This document shows positions 30,670 through 39,685 of a stretch of 64,000 nucleotides of DNA, in pieces (the first letter of the stretch is position 1; every line of letters begins with the position of its first letter). The position numbers and the translations under genes are program-made. Under the pieces are notes generated by a model that searched no databases, had not been told where the DNA came from, and saw only the letters and a program-made list of their open reading frames with translations. The stretch comes from Bradyrhizobium sp. (GTDB lineage Bacteria > Pseudomonadota > Alphaproteobacteria > Rhizobiales > Xanthobacteraceae), in NCBI RefSeq assembly GCF_022844465.1, contig NZ_JALHLP010000001.1:806001-870000 (forward strand), read 5' to 3'.

Positions 30670-32187
30670 ATGCCGAGCAATGCCGCCCTCCCCGAAGACC
30701 GCATTCCCGTCATCGTCGGCGTCGGCGAGATCGTCGACCGGCCAAAGGAGATCGCCGACGGTCTTGAACCGATGGCGCTGCTGGAGCAAGCGGTGCGGCG
30801 GGCGGAGGCGGACAGCGGGGCGAAGCTGCTCGGCGACACCGGCTCGCTCGACGTCGTCAATTTCCTGAGCTGGCGCTACCGCGACCCCGAGAAGCAACTG
30901 GCGGGACGGCTCGGCATCGCGCCTTCGCATTGCTATTACGGCCCGGTCGGCGGCGAGAGCCCGATCCGCTACATTCACGAGGCGGCACAGCGCATCGCCC
31001 GCGGCGAGTGCAGCGTCGCGGTGGTCTGCGGCGCGGAAGCGCAATCGACCGCGACCAAGGCCGAGCGCGGCGGCGTCGCGCTGCCGTGGACGCCGTTCGC
31101 GCATGACGTCGAGGAGCCGAAGCGCGGCGCGGCGTTCCAGAAGCCGATGGCGGTAAAGCTCGGCGTGTTCCGTCCGATCACGGTCTACCCGCTTTATGAG
31201 TCGGCGACTTCGGCGCATTGGGGCCAGACCCCGCGCGAGGCGCTGGCGGAATCCGGTGCACTGTGGTCGACCTTTGCGAAAGTCGCGTCGGACAATCCCA
31301 ATTCGTGGCTCAAGAAGCGGTTCACGCCGGAAGAGATCACGACGCCGACGCCGGACAACCGGCTGATCGCCTGGCCCTACACCAAGCTGATGGTGGCCAA
31401 TCCGACCGTCAACATGGGGGGCGCGGTGCTATTGACGTCGCTGGCCAAGGCCCGCGCCGCCGGCGTCGCCGAGGACCGGCTGGTCTATCCCCTCGGCGGC
31501 GCCTCGGCGGAAGAGCCGCGCGATTATTTGGTGCGCGACCAGTTCTACGAAAGCCATCCGCAGAACGCCGTGCTGAAGGCGGTGATGGACCTGGTCGGGG
31601 GCGACGGCCGGAAGTTCGACGCCATCGAGCTCTACAGCTGCTTTCCCTGCGTGCCCAAGATGGCCCGGCGAACGCTCGGGCTCGGCGCCGACGTCCAGCC
31701 GACGGTGACCGGCGGGCTCACCTTCTTCGGCGCCCCGCTCAACACCTACATGACGCACGCGGCTTGCGCGATGGTGCGGGCCTTGCGCGGACGCGGCCAG
31801 CTCGGCCTGCTCTACGGCCAGGGCGGATTCGTCACCAAGCACCACGCCCTGGTGCTGTCGCGCAACGCGCCGGGAGAGCCGCTTGGGCAGAACACCAGCG
31901 TACAGGCCGAGGCCGACCGTCATCGCCGCAAGGTGCCGGACTTCGTCACCGAGGCATCAGGCAACGGCAAGGTCGAGAGCTTTACCGTGATCTACAAAGG
32001 CAAAGGCGAGGTCGAGCACGGCGTGGTGATGCTGCGCACCGAAACCGATCAGCGGGCGCTGGCCCGCGTTCCCGCCGACGACGCCGCGACGTTGGCGCAT
32101 CTTCTGAACATGGACCGGACGCCGGTCGGAACGCTCGGCGCGATCGCGACCGCCGGGGATGGCGTACTGGAATGGCGCGCGGGTTAG
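30670..32187 (+). CDS. Thiolase-like protein (TLP1-type, with additional C-terminal domain)
   Basis: 505 aa from ATG 30670; MPSNAALPEDRIPVIVGVGEIVDRPKEIADGLEPMALLEQA...; C-terminal FTVIYKGKGEVEHGVVMLRTETDQRALARV extension. Confidence 0.82.
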   Translation: MPSNAALPEDRIPVIVGVGEIVDRPKEIADGLEPMALLEQAVRRAEADSGAKLLGDTGSLDVVNFLSWRYRDPEKQLAGRLGIAPSHCYYGPVGGESPIRYIHEAAQRIARGECSVAVVCGAEAQSTATKAERGGVALPWTPFAHDVEEPKRGAAFQKPMAVKLGVFRPITVYPLYESATSAHWGQTPREALAESGALWSTFAKVASDNPNSWLKKRFTPEEITTPTPDNRLIAWPYTKLMVANPTVNMGGAVLLTSLAKARAAGVAEDRLVYPLGGASAEEPRDYLVRDQFYESHPQNAVLKAVMDLVGGDGRKFDAIELYSCFPCVPKMARRTLGLGADVQPTVTGGLTFFGAPLNTYMTHAACAMVRALRGRGQLGLLYGQGGFVTKHHALVLSRNAPGEPLGQNTSVQAEADRHRRKVPDFVTEASGNGKVESFTVIYKGKGEVEHGVVMLRTETDQRALARVPADDAATLAHLLNMDRTPVGTLGAIATAGDGVLEWRAG

Positions 32188-32288
32188 AGCATGATCCGGA
32201 AAAGTGTGCAGCGGTTTTCCGAAAAGATCATGCTCCAACAAAAAGCTAAAGCGCGATGATGATTCATCCCAATCTCATCGCGCTTTAG
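32188..32288. repeat. Two adjacent palindromes (RIME-like): agcatgatccggaaaag...cttttcggatcatgct type, and aaagcgcgatga...tcatcgcgcttt
   Basis: Inverted arms at 32188-32234 and 32247-32288, filling the gap between the convergent genes. Confidence 0.85.
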
Positions 32289-34315
32289 GCCGCCCGCACT
32301 GAATCCAGGAACTTGCCAACCTCGAGCTTGAGGCGGCTTGAGTCCGACGACAGCGACCGGGCCGAGGACAGCACCTGCGCCGAAGCCGAACCGGTTTCGC
32401 TGGCGCCGCGCTGCACGTCGGCGATGTTGGAGGAGACCTGCAGCGTGCCTTGGGCGGCCTGCTGCACACTGCGGGAGATTTCCTTGGTCGCGGTTCCCTG
32501 CTCTTCCACCGCGGTCGCAATCGTGGAGGAGATCTCGGAAAGCTTGCCGATCGTGGCGCTGATCGCCTGGATCGCCCCGACCGACTCCCGGGTCGCAGCC
32601 TGGATCCCCGTGATCTGCTGGTCGATCTCGCCGGTCGCTTTCGAAGTCTGCTCCGCCAGCGCCTTGACCTCGGAGGCCACGACGGCGAAGCCGCGCCCGG
32701 CGGCGCCGGCGCGCGCAGCTTCGATGGTGGCGTTCAGCGCCAGCAGATTGGTCTGTTCGGCAATGCTGTTGATCAGTTCGACCACGGCGCCGATCCGGGC
32801 CGCCGCCTTCGACAGTTCGCTCACCCTGTCATTGGTCGCACGGGCCTGATCCACGGCATCGTTGGCCATCCGCGCCGATTCCTGAACCTGACGGCCGATC
32901 TCGGTGATGGACGACGCCATCTCCTCGGTGGCGGATGAAACCGACTGCACGTTGGTGGAAGCCTCCTCGGAAGCGGCGGCGACGGTTGTCGTGAGTTCCT
33001 GCGCGCGCGCCGCCGTCGCGGTCAGCGTGCTGGCGGAGGCTTCGAGTTCGGTCGAAGCCGACGACACGGTTTCCACGATCTCACCTACCGCGCCCTCGAA
33101 ATCGTCGGCGAGCTTGATCATCTCGGTCTTGCGCTGTTGGGCGGCGACCTGGTCCTGCGCGACCTGGGCCTCCGCCTCATCGCGCGCTTTCTGCTCGGCG
33201 TTTTCGCGAATCACGGTCACGGTCTTGGCGAGGTCGCCGATTTCGTCGCCACGGCCGGCGCCGGGAATCGCGATATCGAGATTGCCGCCGGCCATCTTCG
33301 CCAGCGCGCCGTTCAGGCGCGTCATCGGACGCGCGACCCCTATGAAGGAGAATACCATCGAGACGATCAGCGATATGACGACGACGATCGTCATGATCAG
33401 GTTGACGCGGTTAGCCAGCGCCGTATCGGCCATCGCCTCCTCCTTGGCGGACTTTTCGTTTCTTTGCGCGAATTCGACGGTTGCCTCCATCACTTCGGCG
33501 GCGCTGGCGACGAGCTTGACGGTGCGGTTGACGACGATGTCGTCCTTCAATTGCTCGGTCTTGACGATGTCCTCGTTGGCGGCCACGAAACGCTTGACGA
33601 TCGCCGACAGCGAACTGACCACGACCAGCAAATCGCGGTCGTCCGCCTCGCCGCGCAACTTGTTGAAGACGTCCTTCAGCGAGGCGTCGGTCTTGGCCAT
33701 CTCGGCCAGCAGGCTGGTATCGCCGGTGAATCCCAATCGCCAGGCTGCAGCCCGCAGCGAGTTCACCTTGGCATCCGCCAGGAACAGCAGCCGTTCGATC
33801 TCCATGCGGTTGTCCAGCTTGGCCAGCGCCGGCGAAGCCAATTGGGCGTCGAGTGCCTTGGTCCACTCGGCAGAGATCGTCGAGCGGGCATCGATCTGCG
33901 CGAGCAAGGCCATCTGGGTCTTGGCGAGGTCTTCCACCGCGATCGCAAAGCTTTCCGACAAGGACTTGATCTTCTGCAGCCTTTCCCTGGTCTCCAACTG
34001 CTCGGCGGTCGCCAGCGCCGTATCCATTTCCCTTGCCTGTGATGTCTTGAAACGCCGCAGGTCGGCGACGGCCGTTTCAACATCGGCTGCCGTCCTGGCC
34101 AATCTGATATCGCGGCCGGCGATCTGCATTTTCCGCAGATCCAGATACGCCGCCAGCGAATTGTCCGCCACCACTTGCGCGCGGCCGGCGCGTTCGCTGG
34201 ACGCCGTGATCTTGGCCTCGGTGCTCATCTGGTTGGCCGCCATGCCGACCGCCAGCAGGATGCCGATTGCGCCGGCCAGGCCCAGCTTGTTTCCGATGCG
34301 GTTGAGCTTGATCAT
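32285..34315 (-). CDS. Methyl-accepting chemotaxis protein
   Basis: 676 aa; two TM segments, HAMP, and signalling hairpin [43 protein letters not shown]. Confidence 0.95.
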   Translation of the reverse strand: MIKLNRIGNKLGLAGAIGILLAVGMAANQMSTEAKITASSERAGRAQVVADNSLAAYLDLRKMQIAGRDIRLARTAADVETAVADLRRFKTSQAREMDTALATAEQLETRERLQKIKSLSESFAIAVEDLAKTQMALLAQIDARSTISAEWTKALDAQLASPALAKLDNRMEIERLLFLADAKVNSLRAAAWRLGFTGDTSLLAEMAKTDASLKDVFNKLRGEADDRDLLVVVSSLSAIVKRFVAANEDIVKTEQLKDDIVVNRTVKLVASAAEVMEATVEFAQRNEKSAKEEAMADTALANRVNLIMTIVVVISLIVSMVFSFIGVARPMTRLNGALAKMAGGNLDIAIPGAGRGDEIGDLAKTVTVIRENAEQKARDEAEAQVAQDQVAAQQRKTEMIKLADDFEGAVGEIVETVSSASTELEASASTLTATAARAQELTTTVAAASEEASTNVQSVSSATEEMASSITEIGRQVQESARMANDAVDQARATNDRVSELSKAAARIGAVVELINSIAEQTNLLALNATIEAARAGAAGRGFAVVASEVKALAEQTSKATGEIDQQITGIQAATRESVGAIQAISATIGKLSEISSTIATAVEEQGTATKEISRSVQQAAQGTLQVSSNIADVQRGASETGSASAQVLSSARSLSSDSSRLKLEVGKFLDSVRAA

Positions 34316-34769
34316 GTCTGTGGACTCCAGATTCCCTGAGGGAGCTTTTCTGCGTGCGGTGTTTCAGCGGGAAACGGGACGCGGCAACCGCCGCGTGTAG
34401 ATTCGAACCCGCCCCGCAAAGTAGGCACAACAGGTTAATTTCCGCTTGACCCCGCAGGCGCGTGTTCGGCCCGGCAATGAGGAATTCGCGCCAGCGCGAG
34501 GAAGCGGGCGCCCGCCCAGGGGCGGTCCCCGTCGCCCGCGACTCCCCGCGCGAACGCGAGGGATGCCCGTCAGGAAAGGTCTTTTGCGCCTTATGACGAC
34601 GCCTTGAGGCTCAGAAGACCGCTGGCCGGCGCCGGTGCCGGCCAATACACGCGCGCCAGCTTCCCGCGGGTGCAAGGGATGCGACGCGGTCTGATTGTAT
34701 TAATTTTCTGGTCCGTGGAATTACGGTCCACCGTAAGGACCCTTCAGAGAACGAATGGCAGCGGCGCGA

Positions 34770-36047
34770 TCAGCGAATCAACCTAAGCGCGTCGGAGAAA
34801 AAATCGGGCCCGCCGAAATTTCCCGATTTCAGCGCCAGCAGCATCTCGCCGGTCGCGGTGCCGACGGCGCGCAGAACCGGCACGCCCGCCGCGATTTCCT
34901 CGCCGACGAGAAATCCGGGAATCCGCAGGCGATCGACCACCGCGCCCGAGGTTTCGCCGCCTGCGACCACCAGACGCCGCACGCCTGACCGCACCAGGCC
35001 TTCCGCGATCTCGGCCATCGCCTGCTCGATGGCATGTCCGGCCGCATCGCGGCCATGGCGGGACTGCAGGGCCGCGACCTGATCCGGCGTCGAACTGCTG
35101 GCGATCAGGATCGGACTGTCTCCGAGATGGGCGTTCGCCCAGGCCAGCGCTCGCCTGGCTTCATCGGGACCGGCGACGATCCTCTCGGGGTCGAGACGCA
35201 GCACCGCCATGGACTTTTCCGCGTTCGCGACCTGCTGCAGGGTGGCCTGCGAACAGCTCCCGGCGAGACAGGCCGCGGGACCGCCGACCGCCGCGCCGGA
35301 TACCGCGCCGGCCGACCCCGATGTGACCTTCCCGGCAGCGACCAGCGCGCGGGCAAGACCGAGCCCGATGCCGGAGGCGCCGACGGACAGGCGGTGATCC
35401 AGCGCGACCCGGCCGATGGTTTCGAGGTCGCGGTCGAACACGGCGTCGATCACCGCGGCGCCGACGCCGCCTCCCGCGAGATCTGCAAGACGGCCGCGAA
35501 CCGCGTCCACCCCCCGCGCCAGGGTGGCGAGATCGACCAGCCCGACCTTGCCTCGGCTCTGCCGCGCCAGCACCCGCACCAGATTGGAATCGTGCATCGG
35601 GTTGAGCGGGTGGTCCTTCAGCGGGCTTTCGTTCAGCGGCACGGCACCCACAAAAAGATTGCCCTGATAGACGGTGCGGCCGGTCTCCGGGAACGCCGGC
35701 GTCACCAGCACGATCTTCTCGCCGCAATCGGCGCGCAGCGCGTCCATGACCGGGCCGATATTGCCGGCGTCGGTGGAGTCGAAAGTCGAGCAGATCTTGA
35801 ACAGCACGTGGCCGGCGCCGCGGCCACGCAGCCATTTCTCGGCGGCGCGGGAACGATCCACCGCAAGCCCCGCCTCGATCGAACGGCTCTTGAGCGAGAC
35901 CACGACCGCATCGACCTCCGGCAAGGTCAGATCGTCCGGGGGCACGCCGATGGTCTGCACCGTGCGCAAGCCCTGACGGGTCAGCGTGTTGGCGAGATCG
36001 GAGGCGCCGGTATAGTCGTCGGCGATGCAGCCGAGAGATAATTTCAC
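34770..36047 (-). CDS. otnK: Four-carbon acid sugar kinase family protein (DUF1537, OtnK-like)
   Basis: GTG start 36047: VKLSLGCIADDYTGASDLANTLTRQGLRTVQTIG...; C-terminal VAGGETSGAVVDRL. 4-nt overlap with otnI. Confidence 0.88.
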   Translation of the reverse strand: MKLSLGCIADDYTGASDLANTLTRQGLRTVQTIGVPPDDLTLPEVDAVVVSLKSRSIEAGLAVDRSRAAEKWLRGRGAGHVLFKICSTFDSTDAGNIGPVMDALRADCGEKIVLVTPAFPETGRTVYQGNLFVGAVPLNESPLKDHPLNPMHDSNLVRVLARQSRGKVGLVDLATLARGVDAVRGRLADLAGGGVGAAVIDAVFDRDLETIGRVALDHRLSVGASGIGLGLARALVAAGKVTSGSAGAVSGAAVGGPAACLAGSCSQATLQQVANAEKSMAVLRLDPERIVAGPDEARRALAWANAHLGDSPILIASSSTPDQVAALQSRHGRDAAGHAIEQAMAEIAEGLVRSGVRRLVVAGGETSGAVVDRLRIPGFLVGEEIAAGVPVLRAVGTATGEMLLALKSGNFGGPDFFSDALRLIR

Positions 36048-36826
36048 GGCTTGGCTCCGGCATAGGGCTTGAACCAGCCGAGACCGTCGATGGTCTTGCC
36101 GCGCGGGTTGTACTCGCAACCGACGAAGCCGGCATAGCCCAGCCGATCCAGTTCCGCGAACAGGAACGGATAGTTCAATTCCTCGCCGTCGGGTTCGTTG
36201 CGGGAGGGGATGCTTGCGATCTGGACATGGCCGGTGATCGGCATCATCTCGCGCAGCCGCATGGTGACGTCGCCATGGATGATCTGGCAATGATAGATGT
36301 CGAACTGCAGCTTCAGGTTCGGGATCTTCAATTCGACGATCAGGTCGCGCGCGAAACCAAAATCGTTGAGGAAGTAGCCAGGCACGTTGCGCGGGTTGAT
36401 CGGCTCGATCACGACGTCGATGTCATGCGGCGTGAAGAACTCCGCCGTCCACGCCACCGACTTGTAGAATTGCTCGACCGCCTTGATATCGCTGCGGCTG
36501 GCGATGCCCGCCATCAGATGCACGCGCTTGACGCCGGTGGCCTTCACGTAAGGCAACGCGGTTTCCAGGCCTTTCTTCAGATCGTCGAAACGCGCCGGCA
36601 GCGCGGCGAAACCCTTTTCGCCGGCGTCCCAATTGCCCGGCGGCAGGTTGAACAGCGCCTGCGTCAGGCCGTTGCGCTTCAGCCGTTCGCCGACGGCCTC
36701 GGCCGGATGATCATAGGGAAACAGGAACTCGACCGCGGCAAAGCCCGCTTTGCCCGCGGCCTCAAAACGGTCGAGGAACGGAACCTCGTTGAACATCATG
36801 GAGAGATTGGCGGCAAAACGGGGCAT
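36044..36826 (-). CDS. otnI: Hydroxypyruvate isomerase-like / 2-oxo-tetronate isomerase
   Basis: MPRFAANLSMMFNEVPFLDRFEAAGKAGFAAVEFLFPYD...; ATGA-type overlap with otnK. Confidence 0.9.
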   Translation of the reverse strand: MPRFAANLSMMFNEVPFLDRFEAAGKAGFAAVEFLFPYDHPAEAVGERLKRNGLTQALFNLPPGNWDAGEKGFAALPARFDDLKKGLETALPYVKATGVKRVHLMAGIASRSDIKAVEQFYKSVAWTAEFFTPHDIDVVIEPINPRNVPGYFLNDFGFARDLIVELKIPNLKLQFDIYHCQIIHGDVTMRLREMMPITGHVQIASIPSRNEPDGEELNYPFLFAELDRLGYAGFVGCEYNPRGKTIDGLGWFKPYAGAKP

Positions 36827-36857
36827 GGAGGGTCCTCTGGTTTCTTGCCTCTTGCTT

Positions 36858-37772
36858 CTACTTCGGCTCGCCCGGCAGATGCGTGCCGGTGACCTTGGCA
36901 TACATCCGCGCCACCGAGGCGTCGTCGTCGCGGCCCATGCCGGATGCGGCCGTCATCAGGAACATCTGCAGCGCCGCGGCGGCGACCGGCACCGGGAACC
37001 GGGCCGAGCGCGCCATGTCCTGGATGATGCCGAGGTCTTTGACGAAAATCTCAACCGCGCTGCGCGGCGCGTAGTCGCCGTCCAGCACATGCGGCATGCG
37101 GTTTTCGAACATCCAGGAATTGCCGGCGGAGGCCGTGATCACCTCGTAGACCTTTCTGATGTCGAGGCCCTGCCGGGCGGCGAACGTGATTGCTTCCGAG
37201 GCAACCGCGATGTGGACGCCGGCAAGCAACTGGTTGATCATCTTGAACGCCGCGCCTTGGCCGGCGGCGTCGCCCAATTCATAGAGCTTCGCCGCCATCG
37301 CATCCAGCGCCGGTCGCGCCCGGGCAAAGGCGGCCGGGCTGCCGGAGGCCAGGATGGTGAGTTCGCCCTGCGCGGCGCGCTGCGCGCCGCCCGAGATCGG
37401 CGCGTCGAGATAATGCCTTCCCGTCGCTTCGAGCTGCTTTGCCAGCCGCCGCGCCACCTCAGGGTCCATGGTGGCGGAGGAGACGAACACCGCGCCCTTG
37501 CCGAGGGTTTCGGCGACGCCATCGGCGCCGAACAGGATGGCTTCGGTCTGGGCGGCGTTGACCACCACGCTGACGACGATGTCGGCGGTCTTGGCGGCTT
37601 TCGCCGGCGTCTCGGCGCCATGGCCGCCGTCGGCCACGAACCGCTTGACCGTATCGCCCGAGACGTCGCAGCCGGTGACGTCAAATCCGGCCCGGCGCAG
37701 CGAGGTCGCCATGCCGAACCCCATCGATCCCAGCCCGATGACCGCGACGCGCGGTTTGGCGGATTCTGGCAT
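36858..37772 (-). CDS. ltnD: L-threonate dehydrogenase-like (3-hydroxyisobutyrate dehydrogenase family)
   Basis: ATG 37772: MPESAKPRVAVIGLGSMGFGMATSLRRAGFDVTGCD...; DAPISGGAQRAAQGELTILASG; operon context. Confidence 0.85.
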   Translation of the reverse strand: MPESAKPRVAVIGLGSMGFGMATSLRRAGFDVTGCDVSGDTVKRFVADGGHGAETPAKAAKTADIVVSVVVNAAQTEAILFGADGVAETLGKGAVFVSSATMDPEVARRLAKQLEATGRHYLDAPISGGAQRAAQGELTILASGSPAAFARARPALDAMAAKLYELGDAAGQGAAFKMINQLLAGVHIAVASEAITFAARQGLDIRKVYEVITASAGNSWMFENRMPHVLDGDYAPRSAVEIFVKDLGIIQDMARSARFPVPVAAAALQMFLMTAASGMGRDDDASVARMYAKVTGTHLPGEPK

Positions 37773-37881
37773 GCGGCGGTCCCCCGAGGTTTTCTTGCGG
37801 CTTTGCTTCTGGGTATCACGGCTTGGCCGCGCTGCCAAAGCATGGGACAAGGCAAAACGGGAGGCCGCCGGGAATACCGAC

Positions 37882-38541
37882 ATGAGCGAAACCGCAATAC
37901 GCGAGGAGATCTGCCGCTTCGGCCGTTCGCTGTTCGAGCGCGGGCTGACGCCGGGCTCCTCCGGCAATATCAGCGTCAGGCTCGACGACGGCGGCTGGCT
38001 GGTGACGCCGACCAACGCCTCGCTCGGGTTTCTCGACCCGGCCCGGATATCGCGGCTCGACGCCAGCGGTCGGCTGGTTTCCGGCGACGCGCCGACCAAG
38101 GAGGTGCCGCTGCATACCGCGCTCTACCAGAGCCGCAGCACCGCGCGCGCCGTGGTTCACCTGCATTCCACCCATTCGGTAGCGCTGTCGATGCTGCCCG
38201 AGATCGACCCCCGCGCCGCGCTGCCGCCGATGACGCCCTATTATTTGATGAAGTGCGGCCAGACGGCGCTGGTGCCCTATTTTCGCCCCGGCGATCCCGC
38301 CGTGGCCGACGCCATCAAGGGGCTCGCCGGCCAATACTCATCCGTGCTGCTCGCCAACCACGGGCCTGTCGTGTCAGGCGACACGCTGGAGGCGGCGGTG
38401 TTCGCGATCGAGGAGCTGGAAGAGACGGCAAAACTCTATCTGCTGCTGCGCGGACTGAACCCGCGCTATCTATCGCCGCAGCAGGTGGCGGATTTGAGCA
38501 AGACGTTCGGGCTAAGGCTGCCGGAGCATGAGCATCCGTAG
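37882..38541 (+). CDS. otnC: 3-oxo-tetronate 4-phosphate decarboxylase-like class II aldolase
   Basis: MSETAIREEICRFGRSLFERGLTPGSSGNISVRL...; VVHLHSTHSVALS metal site; divergent to ltnD. Confidence 0.87.
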   Translation: MSETAIREEICRFGRSLFERGLTPGSSGNISVRLDDGGWLVTPTNASLGFLDPARISRLDASGRLVSGDAPTKEVPLHTALYQSRSTARAVVHLHSTHSVALSMLPEIDPRAALPPMTPYYLMKCGQTALVPYFRPGDPAVADAIKGLAGQYSSVLLANHGPVVSGDTLEAAVFAIEELEETAKLYLLLRGLNPRYLSPQQVADLSKTFGLRLPEHEHP

Positions 38542-38621
38542 GATGGGTAGAGCGCAGCGAAACCCATCATCTCTCCGCGCGATGAATTGATTGGTTTCGC
38601 TGCGCTCTACCCATCCTACGG
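38537..38621. repeat. Inverted intergenic repeat (ccgtaggatgggtagagcgcagcgaaacccatca...ttggtttcgctgcgctctacccatcctacgg)
   Basis: Near-perfect inverted arms; overlaps the otnC stop codon. Confidence 0.9.
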
Positions 38622-38635
38622 CATCACTTTGACTT

Positions 38636-38701
38636 CTACAGCCCCAGATACGCCTTCCTTACATCCCGGTTGACGCAAATCTCAGCGGCACTGCCGTGCA
38701 T
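38636..38701 (-). pseudogene. C-terminal remnant of a branched-chain amino acid ABC transporter ATP-binding protein (LivF/LivG type)
   Basis: Reverse strand reads [21 protein letters not shown], matching the usual ...G(T/S)(P/A)AEI..(N/D)..VR.AYLG(L) C-terminus; no upstream body present. Confidence 0.6.
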
Positions 38702-39516
38702 CAAAGCACCGCCAACTGCTTGTTCAGGAGATCGGTCACCAGCATCATTCCCGGCGAATGCGTGATCGCGAACGGCAGCCTTGCCGCCGCAATCACCGAT
38801 TGCGGCGTGACGCCACAGGCCCAGAACACCGGAATTTCGCCCGATCCCACCGGCACCGGATCGCCGTAGTCAGGCTTGTCGAAGTCGGCAATGCCGATCG
38901 AATGCGGATGGCCGAGGTGAACCGGCGCGCCATGCACGGAGGGAAAGCGCGAGGTGATCTGCACCGCGCGGATCGCATCCGCCGGCTTGAACGGCCGCAT
39001 CGACACCACCATCGGACCGGCGAAAGGGCCGGTGGGGCTGCAGGCAATATTGGTGCGGTACATCGGCACGCGCAGCTTGCGCTCGATGTGCCGGATCGGC
39101 AGGCCATCCGCCAGCAAGGCTTCCTCGAAGGAATAGGAGCAGCCGATGACAAAGGCGACGAGGTCGTCGCGCCAATGCGCCATGATCTCGGTCGGCTCCT
39201 CCGCCACCTCGCCGTCGCGCCAGACGCGGTAGCGCGGCAGGTCGGTGCGGATGTCGAGATCAATGCCGAGCGCGAGAATGCGGGGATCGCCGACGTCGGA
39301 CATGCCGATGATCGGGCAAGGTTTCGGATTGAGCTGGCAGAACCGGTGAAACGAAGCCGCCAGATTCTCCGGCAGGATCGCGAGGTTGCCCTGGACGAAG
39401 CCATTGGCGACGCCCGCCGTGGTGGCCACCATGCCGCTGCGGCAGGCGTGACGTGCTGCTACGCTGGGCAAAGGCGTATTCTGCCCGGTCGTTTCCATTC
39501 TCGCCGCACCGGTCAT
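38701..39516 (-). CDS. Putative hydro-lyase (DUF1445 / D-glutamate cyclase-like)
   Basis: 271 aa; [84 protein letters not shown]. Confidence 0.88.
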   Translation of the reverse strand: MTGAARMETTGQNTPLPSVAARHACRSGMVATTAGVANGFVQGNLAILPENLAASFHRFCQLNPKPCPIIGMSDVGDPRILALGIDLDIRTDLPRYRVWRDGEVAEEPTEIMAHWRDDLVAFVIGCSYSFEEALLADGLPIRHIERKLRVPMYRTNIACSPTGPFAGPMVVSMRPFKPADAIRAVQITSRFPSVHGAPVHLGHPHSIGIADFDKPDYGDPVPVGSGEIPVFWACGVTPQSVIAAARLPFAITHSPGMMLVTDLLNKQLAVL

Positions 39517-39685
39517 TTGCGATCTTGCTCCCGGCCGCTTGGCCCTCCCGTATGTGACTATGAGATCGCCTCTGTGCGCAAGACCCTGCCCTTCTCAATT
39601 CCGCCCCGGCGCGGCGCCGTTGTTGACGCGCCGCGACAGGCGCGTCATTGAAAAGCTCCCTATCGCCCGACCCCGGAATGACCTG

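Noticed and set aside
34755-34988. Small plus-strand ORF after the 34.7-kb hairpin (MAAARSANQPKRVGEK...)
   Set aside because: Antisense to the otnK 3' end with no family resemblance or ribosome-binding context.
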